Source: Chloranthus sessilifolius
Lineage: Eukaryota > Streptophyta > Magnoliopsida > Chloranthales > Chloranthaceae
Reading direction: 5' to 3'
Assembly (NCBI GenBank): GCA_021018995.1
Contig: CM037590.1
Location: forward strand, 67,985,597 to 68,049,596
DNA length: 64,000 nt
This document shows positions 1 to 10,896 of this stretch, piece by piece. The position numbers were made by a program, and so were the translations under genes. The notes under the pieces were generated by a model. The model was not told the origin of the DNA. It saw only the letters and a program-made list of their open reading frames with translations, and did not search any database. Within the stretch, counting starts at the first letter, position 1. Each line of letters opens with the position of its first letter.

Positions 1-757
1 AATCTGATTTCAATCTGAAATCTAGGAGCTAATCATGCCCTATGATTTCAGATCTGCAATAATTATTTTATCTTAATTATTACCCATCTCGAGGTAAAGT
101 TTTACTGTCATCTGAGGTGTAAGTGTTAATCACACACTCATGGGGTGTTAATCATACATCTCCTTGATCTCGAATTGATAGTGTGACTTTATTCCAGTGG
201 TAAGTTTCAATCACTATCTGAGGTGTGGGTGTTAATCACACACTCATGGGGTGTTAATCATACATCTCCCTGATCTTAGATCGTACTTTAAAAATCACCT
301 AGAGATTGGGTTCTGAGTATTGTCCGAGGTGTGAGTATTAATCATACACTCATGAGATGTTAATCATACATCTCCGTGATCTCAGATCTATATTTTAGAA
401 CTCACGTGTGTTTGGGGCGGTGCTTCTTTTTAGATAACTATTAAAGATCTCATATCTAAATCTACAGATTTGTATTACACAAATGATAAACCTAAGATGG
501 GAGGATTTAGTATCACAATCCTTACCTTTCATAATCTGTTTAAATTTCAATTAGTGGTTAGTGTCTATCTCATTTTCCAAGTTCTTAAGTTTTTAATTTA
601 GAAAATACTGTGATAGATCTGTGGAAATTCTTTTAGTTAATTGTTATTTTTTATTTTAAATTTTCTAACCAATCCTCGTGGGAACGATCTCGTACTCTAC
701 ACCCACTGACTACATCACGATTCGTGCACTTGCGAGTACAACTTAATTTACACAATA
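1..757 (+). repeat. LTR-like repeat, 3' portion
   Basis: Non-coding sequence truncated by the window edge. It holds three tandem copies of a ~106-bp unit starting near 112, 218 and 325, each with the phrase GTTAATCATACATCTCC. Its end (665-745) carries a skeleton, CC-GTGGGAACGA, CTACA, GTGCAC, TGCGAGTAC, that recurs near 55110-55172 (same orientation) and 47130-47180 (reverse). The 55.1-kb copy ends a 1.4-kb insertion flanked by a 5-bp target duplication, so I infer this is the 3' end of an LTR of that general type. Its LTR differs from the LTRs of elements A and B, so it probably marks another element inserted in the 5' leader of A. The exact end (about 757) is uncertain. Confidence 0.5.
112..425. 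repeat. Three tandem ~106-bp repeats
   Basis: Each copy begins with GAGGTGTgAGTGTTAATCA, continues to CATGGGGTGTTAATCATACA and ends near GATCT(C/T)(A/G)GAT. Copies 1 and 2 are nearly identical and copy 3 more diverged. They lie inside the LTR-like repeat and may be promoter subrepeats; that role is inference. Confidence 0.75.
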
Positions 758-772
758 ACCTGCTCCCGTAGA

Positions 773-2483
773 ATGTCGTGGGTAGTGGACCCAGCTTACG
801 TCGATCCCGACTCATCCCCGCCACATTCTCCAACCCACTCTCATTCGGGAGAAGTTTTTTTCACCATCCCCCTCACCCAACCCCCCTTTACCGTTACCGC
901 CCCATTCGGTGCCCCCATTTTCGTAACCACCACTTCCCAAAATATCCAAAATCAACCCCCCCCCCATTCCCCATCTTTTGCCCAAACCATGCCCATTCTC
1001 CCTCCCATATCCATGCCCAATCCAACACATTTCCCATCCACATCCATACAAAACCCAACCCAATTTTTTCCATCCACATCCATGCCCCACTTGTCATCTT
1101 CCCCATATAGGCCCAACCCACCCTCATTCACCTATGTCACCTCCACCTCATCCAACCCCCGGTAAATCCCCCCATCTACTCGGGTCATGCCCATTTTTAC
1201 CGGGGCCATGCCCTGTTTTTTCCAACCATCCACCCCTAACATCCCTAATCCTTCTACATCCTTTGCCCCACCTCAACTCTCCAATCCACCCCATATCCAA
1301 CCTCTTACCATGGACATGCACGATCATATCGGGGCTATGCCCAATTTCCCCTCTCCACCACCCACATCCAATCCTCCTTCCATGACCATGATGGAGGAGA
1401 TGTTCCAAGCCTACTCCATGTGGAAGGCTTCTCAAAACACCCCCCCTCCTCCACACCCCACGTCCCTAAACCCATCTCACACCCTAGCCAATCTCCATGC
1501 CTCACTCCCCAATGACCCCCATCAACCCCCCATAATCCACACCATCCAAACCCCCATTACCCACATACCCCAAGGCCCCATGGCCCAACCTCCCACTACC
1601 CAGACACCCCAAGGCCAAATGGCCCAATCTCCAACCTCCCACATACCCCAAGGCCCATTGGCCCAAACCCCCTTTTCCCACATATCCCAGGGCCCCATGA
1701 CCCAATACCCCACCACCCAAACCTACCCAGGGCCCATTGGGCCAAACCCATCAAAGGCCCACTACCCAGACCCACTAAGGGCCTATGGCCCAGACCCATC
1801 TAGGGCCCATAGCCCAAACCCACCAAGGGCCCATGATCCAAACCTACCCAGGGCCCATAGCCCAAACCCATCAAGGACCCTTGGCCCAAACCCATCAAGG
1901 GCCCATGGGCCACACCAACTCAGGACCCATGGCCCAAACCTACCAAGGGCCCTTGGCCCAAACCCATCAGTGGCCCATAGCCCAAAATGACCAAGGCTTC
2001 ATGGCCCAAACCTAAACCCCACACTCATACCTTCCATAATACCCCCAACATTTCACCCAATCTTCACAGGCAGGTCAAACCCATGCCATACCCCAAACCC
2101 AATTTTCCCATGGCCCCACACCCCAAGGCCATCTCCAAACCTTCCCCCATACCCAATGGCCCCATCAGGCCCCACCCCAAATCCAAATTCCCATCACCCA
2201 ACAAACCCTCCCTCACCCCCAATAGGCTCACCCAACCCCCACTCATGTCATTTCTGTCCAACCCGTGCAACAACAACAAGAGCATCCCGCCCTCACTGCA
2301 CATTATGCCGACCAGCAGTATGAGGAGGAAGAGATTAGGAATAGTGGGGCCTACGTTGGGGCATTGACCAGCCTTAACCCTCCTCCCATAATTGCCCACC
2401 CCCTGGTGGCCCAGAGTGAAGTCCAACTAACGGCCGAGAAAGCGGCCCCTGTATCAAAAGAGTCAAAGCAGCTAAAAGAATAG
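773..2483 (+). pseudogene. Element A gag N-terminal proline-rich extension
   Basis: A strongly C-rich stretch with overlapping open frames (773-1165, 1187-1990, 1987-2367, 2265-2483), read as one Pro/His/Gln-rich region broken by frameshifts. Positions 1560-1985 are an imperfect tandem repeat of ~27 bp coding variants of G-P-x-A-Q-T-x-x. The region joins the capsid reading at 2484 through a TAG (likely from CAG). It is absent from element B, where homology resumes at about 20440. It resembles the low-complexity N-terminal gag extensions of large Tat elements; no enzymatic domain is visible. Base composition (poly-C, low T) is unlike the rest of the element. Confidence 0.6.
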
Positions 2484-3615
2484 TTGGAAAAAATACAGAA
2501 GCAGCTGATGAAAATGGGTGGTGCCGAAATCCACGCCACGGACTTCACAGATTTGTGCTTGTTTGTTGAGGTCTCCCTGCCCCCCAAATTTAAAATTCCA
2601 GCCTTCGACAAATATAATGGCACGAGCAATCCTATTGCACACTTGAAGTCCTACTGTGGGGACATGTGCCAATATGGAGGGGACGAAAGACTACTAATAA
2701 AAGTCTTTCAGAAGAGACTGACCAGGCCGGCTTTGAGATGATTCACATCTTTTGAACCATCCATGATGAAGACATGGAAGGATTTGACGCATTTATTCCA
2801 GGAACAGTATGTCTACAATACTGATATTGAACCGCGCAAGTCTAACTTGGACCATTTGAAACAGAACCAGAACGAGACCTTCAGCAACTACTTGGGACGC
2901 TGGAGAGCACTGGCAGCTCAGGTCAGAAATAGAATACCTGATGATGAGCAGATAGAGATGATCTCAAAGAATACTCTGCCAGTGATCACAAACTTTTTGG
3001 TGTACCAGTAGCAGTCTAGCTTTGCTAATCTAGTGAGAAATGCTAACCGATGTGAGGATGCCATCAGGGAGGGCGTCCGAGTAAGAACATGCCAAGTGGA
3101 ACCAGTGGGGTTAGGAGGTTTTCAGAGTAAATGAACGATAAGAGAACAGGGGGCGATGTCCAGAATATTGCCAATTCCAGGACCAATAACAAACAACCCC
3201 ATTTCAATTTCAGGCTGCCCCGCTAGCACCAGTCAGGCCTGAGCAGATGCAGAGAATAGGGAATGGGCAAGGAAAGCAAATGACTCCGGAGCAGAGGAGA
3301 GCCTACTACGATCGAGTTTTCACGCCCCTAGGGCATTCATTGAGTGTACTTCTGCCTTTGTTAGTGGAAAAGGGATTAGTCACTATCCGTCAACCGCAAC
3401 CTCCTCCTCACCCAATCCCAAAGAATTATGACCCGAATACCCACTGCAATTTTCATCAGGGCCCGAGTCACCCAACTGATCGCTGCTTCCCATTGAAACA
3501 TGCAATCCAGGATTTGATTAACGCCAGAAAAATCATTCCCCCTGCACCTTCTCAGCGTGCTAATATTCCCCACATCCTATCGGGAGAGCAGGTCCCAGAC
3601 CCACCATCGAAATGA
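2484..3615 (+). pseudogene. Element A gag capsid and zinc finger
   Basis: Retrotransposon gag: the reading shows FDKYNGTSNPIAHLKSY, KVFQKRLTRPALR, then KTWKDLTHLFQEQYV and LGRWRALAAQV, the usual capsid order. A TGA at 2739 replaces the conserved Trp after ALR, and a TAG at 3009 follows VYQ. The segment 3247-3615 has a retroviral-type zinc finger variant, CNFHQGPSHPTDRC, followed by LKHAIQDLI. Capsid packages the element RNA. The breaks are single-base transitions, so the frame was otherwise conserved. The matching part of B is 20440-21513. Confidence 0.85.
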
Positions 3616-4469
3616 TAGAAGATGAGGAGTTTGAATTTGACCCATCCAATTGTATCAGTGATCGGGAGAGTTATGTGGCACCATTATCGAAAAACATAGA
3701 AGAAAGGAACATAGGGGTAATTGAACCCCTAAATTTATTAGAATATTTCCCCAACTCGACCTCCCAAATTGAACCCTTAGATCTCAAGGCATACTTTCCA
3801 TCCACCACAACCGTCAATTATGTACATATCAATGCATACCAACCATGCACCACCACCCCCAGCAATTACTCGATAAACCATCAAGCCCCCAATCCCACAC
3901 CCGCACCCGTCAATTATCAATGGCTTGCACCCATCCCATCACCCCAAGTTCCGCTTGCAAACTCCACCACCCCGGTCAATTACCTAATGGCCCATCAGAA
4001 CCACCATCTCCCGCCAGCGCCCACTTGTTATCAATGGCCTGCTTTTACCTCCTTCCCTCCAATGCAACCACCCTCAAGCTTCACCACCCCTATCTGGACC
4101 AATTTTTTCACCCAACCCACTACCACCGAAATAAATCAGGTGTTGCCCACACCTCCTGAGCCGACAGTACAAGTGCCTCAAGTACCGGCAGCCATACCTT
4201 TCCAACTCTCGAGACTAACCTATGATCCTTATCAGGTCCTGCTGAGCTACGAGCAAACAGATATCAATGTTGGTGGCAACAGTAGAGAAGGGGCAGTGGA
4301 CTTTGTCACACGGTCTAGGAGAATATCAAAGCAGTCAGAAGCATCAGTAGCAGCACAAGCCCAACCAGAGGAGAAGAAAGATAGCACGGTGAACCCCTTC
4401 AAAAAAATGAGTCGGGAACATATACTAGAGACTCAGCTAAGGAGAATGCCCGCCCATATCCCTGTGTAG
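3612..4469 (+). pseudogene. Element A gag-protease linker, proline-rich
   Basis: An open frame of 285 codons rich in Pro, Thr, Tyr and Asn with repeated VNY and P-x-P phrases, ending KKMSREHILETQLRRMPAH. No enzymatic domain is recognised. The last part aligns with B (22303-22380) and leads into the protease domain after a TAG at 4467. It is probably the spacer between nucleocapsid and protease of the polyprotein. Confidence 0.6.
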
Positions 4470-4478
4470 GATCTGTTA

Positions 4479-5174
4479 ATGACGTCCCCACTTCATTTCC
4501 AAGCATTAATGGGGGCATTGAAAAATGTGCATGTATCGCTCCAAGTTAGCCCAGACGAAGTCGGGCAAATAATTGGTCAAGTGATGGCTCCTAATGCCAT
4601 TTCATTTTCTGACGCTGACCTACCAGAGGAAGGAGGTAGCCACTCGAAATCCTTGAATATAACCGTTGAGTCAGGAAATATGATTATCCCCTTGGTTCTA
4701 ATTGATAATGGATCTGCATTAAATATATGCCCATTAAGAACTGCCACCAAGATTGGGGTGGATCGATACATGTTGAGACCCACGAGAACCAGCGCCCGAG
4801 GTTTTGACAACACCAGAAGAGAGATCATGGGAGAAGTTGATCTTGAGCTATTGATTGGGCCAACGACCTGCTCCTTATTATTTCAGGTAATGGACATCAA
4901 ATTTTTGTTTAATCTATTACTAGGGCGCCCATGGTTGCACGAGGTTGGAGCAATCCCCTCCACACTATACCAGAAACTCAAATTTGTATCTAGGCACAAG
5001 ATCATTACGATCATTGGTGAGGGGCACAGTGAGAAAGAAAAAGTTGCTAATAGCGTTGAGAAACCCAATATGTTGGATATACCGCACACCGCTGAGGATG
5101 TCGACCTCTACAGCTTTGAATATGAGATATCAGCGATACTCTCGAGCCTGTTGAGGGTATCATGCCTAAAATAG
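4479..5174 (+). pseudogene. Element A aspartic protease domain
   Basis: Retropepsin-like domain that would cut the gag-pol polyprotein. The active-site motif LIDNGSALN is at residues 75-83 (catalytic Asp about residue 76), in the D-N-G-S form common in Tat/Athila elements. The second conserved block, NLLLGRPWLHEVGAIPSTLY, lies about 70 residues later. The frame is open for 231 codons and shifts near 5160 into the G-patch segment. The catalytic motif is intact here but is hit by a one-base deletion in element B. Confidence 0.85.
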
Positions 5175-5620
5175 GAGGCGGTATGGTAGCAGTGGTGGCT
5201 ATGCTCCAAAAATGGGGCTATCAGAGAGGCAGAGGTCTTGGGCCTAGATTACAGGGCAGAAGAGAGCCAGTTATTATCAAGGGACAAAAAATAAGATTTG
5301 GGCTAGGTTACAAGCCCACAGAGGAAGAGGTCCGAGAGGCTAAAGAGAAAGTCAACATCGCTGTAGCTGCAAGAGCTCGAGGAATCAACATAGAAGACAA
5401 ACCTTGCCCTAGGTCGCACATCAGGGAATCCTTCGTCAGCGTAGGGGTCGTAAAGATGAATCAAAATGGGGTAACCCATTTGACCTCATACAAACCCATA
5501 GCCCCAATCCATCCCACCATTCCCCAGATCTCCCTTTCCAGCCTGGAAATAGATTTGGCTACGTTGTCCCTCTTCGAGGAACGACGGCCAGTACCTGAAC
5601 AAACACCCCCTGTGGTGTAA
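5162..5620 (+). pseudogene. Element A G-patch-like segment
   Basis: The frame reads MLQKWGYQRGRGLGPRLQGR followed by GLGYKPTEEE, a glycine-rich G-patch pattern. G-patch domains bind nucleic acid or helicases, and such segments are known between protease and reverse transcriptase in some plant and retroviral elements. The same block is in element B at 23119-23544. It follows the protease with a short overlap and a frame change, so it was part of the polyprotein. Confidence 0.7.
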
Positions 5621-5637
5621 ATCACCACAAAATGGTA

Positions 5638-7604
5638 TTGACGTTTGAGGATATCATCTCAGACGAAATGGGGGTCAACATGATGGAGGCTGACTCTAAT
5701 GAGCCATATCAATCAACACTCTCCATCCAAACAGGAAAAAGAGCGGCCCCTTAGGTACGCAACTGGGCATCTTTGCCCCAAACTCTGGAAGCAGAGAGTG
5801 GCCTAAAGTTTGGCACTTATTTCCCAAAAAAAAAATAACCGATAAAAAGTGAGATAAGCCCTTGGCAGGGAATACCTTTTATATATAGCAACCCGGTTTG
5901 CCAAGGGTCTGTCTCCGAAGAAAACAAAAATCTCAAAAATATGAAATCCCAAAACAATTGAAAAAATACAAAACCTAAAAATATTGTCTTTTAAAATCCC
6001 AGATAAAGTCCTACAAAATGATGCCTTAACCGAAATACTCGTCCCACGTAAAATTGACCCCTTCCGTATAGAAATACAAGAAGAGGTAAATGTTACGAGT
6101 CTGGACAAGGATAGTCCTTTGGAGGAGCTCCCCAATGCGCTCCTTGATCTGTTCGCCGACTTTGAGCATGGCCCTACCCCCAATGTTGAGGAAACTGAAG
6201 ACATAAATTTAGGAACTTAGGAGATTCCCAGAATAACCAAAATCGGAACGGCGTTGTCTCCTGAAGAAAGGAAAAGCATGATCGACTTCCTTCTGTCATA
6301 CCAAGACATTTTTGCCAGGCCCTACGAGGACATGTCTGGTCTGGACACTGATTTGGTTGAGCATAGTTGCCTCTCTACCCTGATATGAAGCCGGTTAAGC
6401 AGAAGCTGAGACATCTCCGACCCGAGTGGATGTTAAAAGTCAAAGATGAGGTCGTCAAGCAGTATGATGTGGGGTTTCTCATGGTATCCAAATACCCACA
6501 ATGGCTAGCCAATAGTGCCTGTGCCAAAGAAGGGCGGAAAGGTATGCATGTATATCGATTTTCGAAATTTAAACAGGGCAAGCCCGAAGGATGATTTCCC
6601 ATTGCCACACATCAACATCTTGGTTGATAACACTGCTAAGCACGGGATGCTTTCATTTATGGATGGATTCTTAGGATACAATCAGATATAGATGGCAGAG
6701 GCCGATTGGGAGAAGATAGCGTTCATTACTCCTTGGGGAACCTTCTGCTACAAAGTCATTCCATTTTGGCTAAAGAATGTCGGTGCAACATACCAAAGAG
6801 CTATGACTGCGCTGTTTCACGACATAATGCACCGAGAAATTAAAGTATATGTTGATGATATGATAGCCAAGTCACCGGAGCGAAGCGATCACTTGGTAAA
6901 CCTTCAGAAACTATTTGACAGGCTGAGAAAGTACAGGTTACGTCTGAATCCACAAAAGTATGCTTTTGGTACTATGTCCGAAAAATTGTTAGGATTCATC
7001 GTCAGCAAGAGAGGGATTGAGGTCGACCCAGTCAAGGTCAAAGCTATCACATAAATGCCATCGTCATCTACTGAGAAAGAGGTCAAAGGGGTTCTTAGGC
7101 AGAATACAATATATCAGTCGGTTCATTGCGCAACTAACTCCGATCTACACGCCGATCTTCAAGCTACTAAGGAAGAACTCATCCGTTGAATGGAACGATG
7201 ATTGTCAGGCAGCATTCGATAAAATCAAAAGCTACCTCCTTCACCCACCTGTGTTGGTACCACTCAAGCCAGGGAGACCACTCTTGTTGTATCTCTCCAT
7301 GACGAAAATCTCGATGGGATGTGTCTTAGGGCAGCATGATGAGACAGGAAGAAGAGAACATGCCATTTACTATCTAAGCAAGAAGTTTACTGATTATGAA
7401 ACGCGCTATTCTCATCTGGAGAAAGCATGCCTGACTCTTATATGGGCTACTCAGAGGCTTCGCCATTACTTGCTATCTCAGGTCGTTCTACTTTTAGCCC
7501 GAATAGACCCATTGAAATACCTGTTTGAGAAGCCCGCTCTCACTGGGCGGACTGCATGCTGGCAGCTCTTATTATCTGAGTTCGACATCATGTACATCAC
7601 TTAG
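5638..7604 (+). pseudogene. Element A reverse transcriptase and RNase H
   Basis: After a variable linker (5638-6220, one TAG at 6218) the RT follows: KPVKQKLRHLRPEW, GFLMVSKYPQWLAN, then ITPWGTFCYKVIPFWLKN, and the polymerase active site YVDDM near 6847-6862. The FR-LN block near 6545-6580 is disturbed by frameshifts. The thumb/connection and the first RNase H follow (7080-7604: HAIYYLSKKFTDYETRYSHL, then LRHYLL). Stops include TAG at 6687, TAA at 7052 and TAG at 7602; at 7052 and 7602 element B keeps a sense codon. The product would copy element RNA into DNA; this copy is dead. Confidence 0.85.
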
Positions 7605-8303
7605 AAGTCGATTAAGGGGCAGGCACTCACCGATCATCTTGCCAACAATCCTTTGCCAAATTATGAGCCTTTGAGAACTGAGTTCCTAGATGAAGATATC
7701 TTGTTTATGATAGAAGACGATACAGAAGAAGCAGAAAAAGCATGGGTAATGCACTTTGACGAGGCAGCAAATGCCGAGGGTCAAGGAGTTGGCGCCATTC
7801 TGATTTCACCGAAAGGGTCCCACGTACCCGTCTCTATCAAGCTCAACTTCCCTTGCACACACAACATGGCTCAGTACGAGGCTTGTGTCGCTGGCCTACA
7901 GGCGGTTCTTGATCTAAATATAACTCACCTTCGAGTGTTTGGCGATTCACAGTTTATCATATGCCAAACAAATGGAGATTGGAAGACAAAAGATGAGAAA
8001 CTGATCCCTTATCATGAACACCTCGAGGATCTGATAGCTTGCTTCCAAGACATGGCATTCTCATATGTCCCCCGGATAAGGAACCGTTTTGTCGATGCAC
8101 TAGCAACTTTGGCGTCAATAATAGAAATCTCGTATGGTGTTGAGATGAAGCTGATCATGATCGAGCAGAGAAGTGAGTCGGCCTTCTGCCTACAGATTGA
8201 GGAACCTACAAAGCCTGATGATGAGCCACCTTGGTTCTCAAATATCAAGAATTTCCTCGAGACACTAACCGTTCCTGAGGGTACATCCAAGATAGACCGG
8301 TGA
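7605..8303 (+). pseudogene. Element A second (archaeal-type) RNase H
   Basis: An open segment with WVMHFDEAANAEGQGVGAIL, CTHNMAQYEACVAGL, LRVFGDSQFIICQTNGDW and FVDALATLAS. The four expected catalytic acids (FDEA, QYEAC, GDS, VDAL) are all present. A second, archaeal-like RNase H after the first RNase H is an established hallmark of Tat-lineage elements. It ends at a TGA at 8300 where element B keeps CGA (Arg). The ORF between 7653 and 8303 is unbroken, the best-kept enzyme domain in A. Confidence 0.85.
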
Positions 8304-9485
8304 ACCATTCAATGTCTAGCGACAGGCTACGTCATTTGCGGGAAATGCCTTTACAAGCGGTCGTACAATAACATCTTGCTCAAGTGTCTTACTGAAAGTG
8401 AAACGATCAATATCATGAGAGAGATCCACAAAGGAGTATGCGGAGCCCACGTAGCGGTCACATGCTTGCTAAGAAAATTCTGTTGCAGGGATACTTTTGG
8501 ACCACTATGGAATCAGATTGCTGCCAACATGTTCAGAAATACTATAAGTGTCAGGAAAACTCCAGTCTAATACACGCTCCTGCCATCGATCTTCACTGCA
8601 TGACCACTCCTTGGCTATTTGCTACTTTGGGCCTTGAAGTCGTCGAAATGATTAGTCCAAAAGCATCAAACGGGCATCAGTTCATCCTCATCGCCATTGA
8701 ATACTTTACCAAGTGGGTAGAAGCATCATCATTCACCAACATCACAGCTGGTCACGTTGAGAAGTTCCTCAAGAATAATATTATGTGCCGATTTAGAGTA
8801 ACCAAAGATATCATCACGGACAATGGCACCAATTTTGCGAATAAGTGCATCCGAGCTTTCTGTGAGCAATATAAGATCAAGAACCATCTCTCGTCCCTTT
8901 ATCAGCCTCAAACTAATGGAGCCGTGGAAGCTGCTAATAAGATGGTAGTTCACATCCTAAAGAAGATGGTCGTCACTTATCGAGATTGGAGTAAAATGCT
9001 GCCATTTGCTTTGTGGGCCTACAGAATATCGATCCGTACCACTACAGGGGCAACACCATTCTCCCTTATGTATGGAACTGAGGTCGTCCTCCCAGTTGAG
9101 GTTGAACTAACCTCACTCCGAATCCTCATGGAATCAGGCTTACTCGAAGCAGAGAGAGAGAGAAAGATCCCGCTTCGAACAATTAAACTTATTGGACAAG
9201 AAGAGACTCCTAGCCTTGTGTCACACTCAAGTATACCAGGAGCGAATTGCACGCGCTTACAACAAACGTGTCCGTGGTCGAGATCTAAAGGTAGGAGACA
9301 CTGTATTGAAAAATATCTTCCCATCCCCCCATGCCGATCTGAGAGGAAAGTTCAAGTCAAATTGGGAAAGACCTTACGTCATTCGAGAAGTACTGCCGGG
9401 ATACGCCATCCTCCTCGCCACCATGGACAGAGATCATCTTCTTGAGCCCATCAATGTTGGATACATCCGACGATTCTATTCTTAG
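8304..9485 (+). pseudogene. Element A integrase
   Basis: Integrase with an N-terminal HHCC zinc-binding region (8400-8570, frameshifted near 8455), a catalytic core with DNGTNFANK near 8819 and QTNGAVEAANKM near 8910-8945 (the Asp and Glu of the DDE triad), and a C-terminal region ending EPINVGYIRRFYS at 9485. The first triad position reads GLEVVEM, with Glu where Asp is usual. Core and C-terminus lie in different frames (8438-9445 and 9192-9485). It would insert element DNA into the host. No chromodomain is seen, as expected for Tat. Confidence 0.85.
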
Positions 9486-10589
9486 TCTATTGTGATAAGT
9501 TAAGTATTAATGAAACAGATGCGTGACTGCTTAAGAACCACCCAAAAGAGACCGTCATTTCAAGCACAGTAGTTAAAAAAACATCCCTAAAAAAGATGAT
9601 ATCCTTTGCTACCATATTTTGAGCCTAGGCCTTTCTTTCAATGAACCACTTCACTGGAAAAGAAAAAATGTGTACATATAAAAAAAAAAGAGAAAAAAAA
9701 GGAGATGAAGTAAAGTAACTATCAAAATCCAAAAAAGCAAACCCTCAAAAAGAGATTGCCTAAAATGGAGCAAAAAGAACAAAAAAATATAGAAAGAATC
9801 ACGAGGCATGTACAGTAAAAACCTCCAAGGAAGAAAGTATGTTGAGAAAACTGAGCCATATCAAGGAAACCCTTTTAGCCCAGCATACCTTCAAATCCTA
9901 ACCTAACCCATGGCCAAGCTACACCCTAAAGAAAGCCCTCTTTTAGGTTCACAAATAGTCATAATATATGTTAAGTCAATACGAGCAGAGTTGTGAGACG
10001 ACACCAAAACCCCATCTAGTCGGCTATGACGGAATCGACGTCTATGTCGCGGCTTTTAAAAAAAATGAAAAAACTAAAAAATAATAATAAAATAAAATAA
10101 AAATACAAGCTCAAAGCAAGATAGACGTGGTGAAAATCCGAAAGGGCGCTACGGGTAAAAATAGCGAGTTTGTGCAGACCACGTGAAAATCCAAAAGGGC
10201 GCTTGGGGTAAGAGAGCTAAACCCATGGACATAGTGAAAACCTGAAAGGGCGCCACGGGTAAAAAAGGAGATAAATAAAAAGAAAAAAAAAAGGGTTTGA
10301 AGTGATTGGTTAATGTTTAAGGTGCCCTCTTGGTTACTCTCTTTGATACCCTTTTTCGACTGGGCCGCTCATGCTAGTTCGAATCGGGTCTCAACCAGAA
10401 TTGTCTTTGTAAACCTGCTTTGTCAAATATATGAAACAAGGTAAGGAGAAAGGTTTGACTCAATCCGAAGGGATTGACATTTCAGTCTTGGTAAAGTTGT
10501 TGAAACTCACCCAAGATCCGACTACTTAAGAGGGGTTTGACCATGCTCAAAAGAGGACCCAGGGTTTCACAAGGTGATTAAGGCACCGC

Positions 10590-10649
<60 letters not shown>

Positions 10650-10896
10650 TAAAACAAAAAGACCAAAAAGTCTATGTAGATGTATGTAATAAACTACCTT
10701 TCATTTACAAAATGCACCACTTACACCACATCCCAAAAAATAGCCGGTGTGATGACTAACGTGTTTTCCTTTTTTACAAATAAAAATATAAAGAAAATAT
10801 GTATACCAAAATGTGTGTATCCGTAAAGGGGTTGTTTATGCCCCTTTTCTATGTATCTGATCTGTGCAAAAAAGTTTTGTGTGCAGGAAGGAGTTA
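9486..10896. other. Element A non-coding spacer after integrase
   Basis: No coding potential seen. It contains A-rich tracts (9660-9800) and three copies of a ~50-bp phrase, GTGAAAA-CCGAAAGGGCGC followed by GGGTAA, at about 10125, 10184 and 10230. The same spacer with the same repeats is present in B at 27388-28895, so it is an inherited part of the element, probably holding the sense gag-pol 3' end and the end of antisense gene aORF1. Confidence 0.6.
10593..10646. repeat. (AT)n microsatellite
   Basis: Uninterrupted AT dinucleotides over about 54 bp. The short open frame across it is an artefact of the repeat. Confidence 0.95.

Noticed and set aside
773-1990. Possible extensin-like or proline-rich host cell-wall protein
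   Set aside because: No signal peptide or SPPPP repeats; it leads directly into the gag capsid of element A and is broken by frameshifts.
10574-10759. Short ORF with Ile-Tyr repeats
   Set aside because: Produced by the (AT)n microsatellite.
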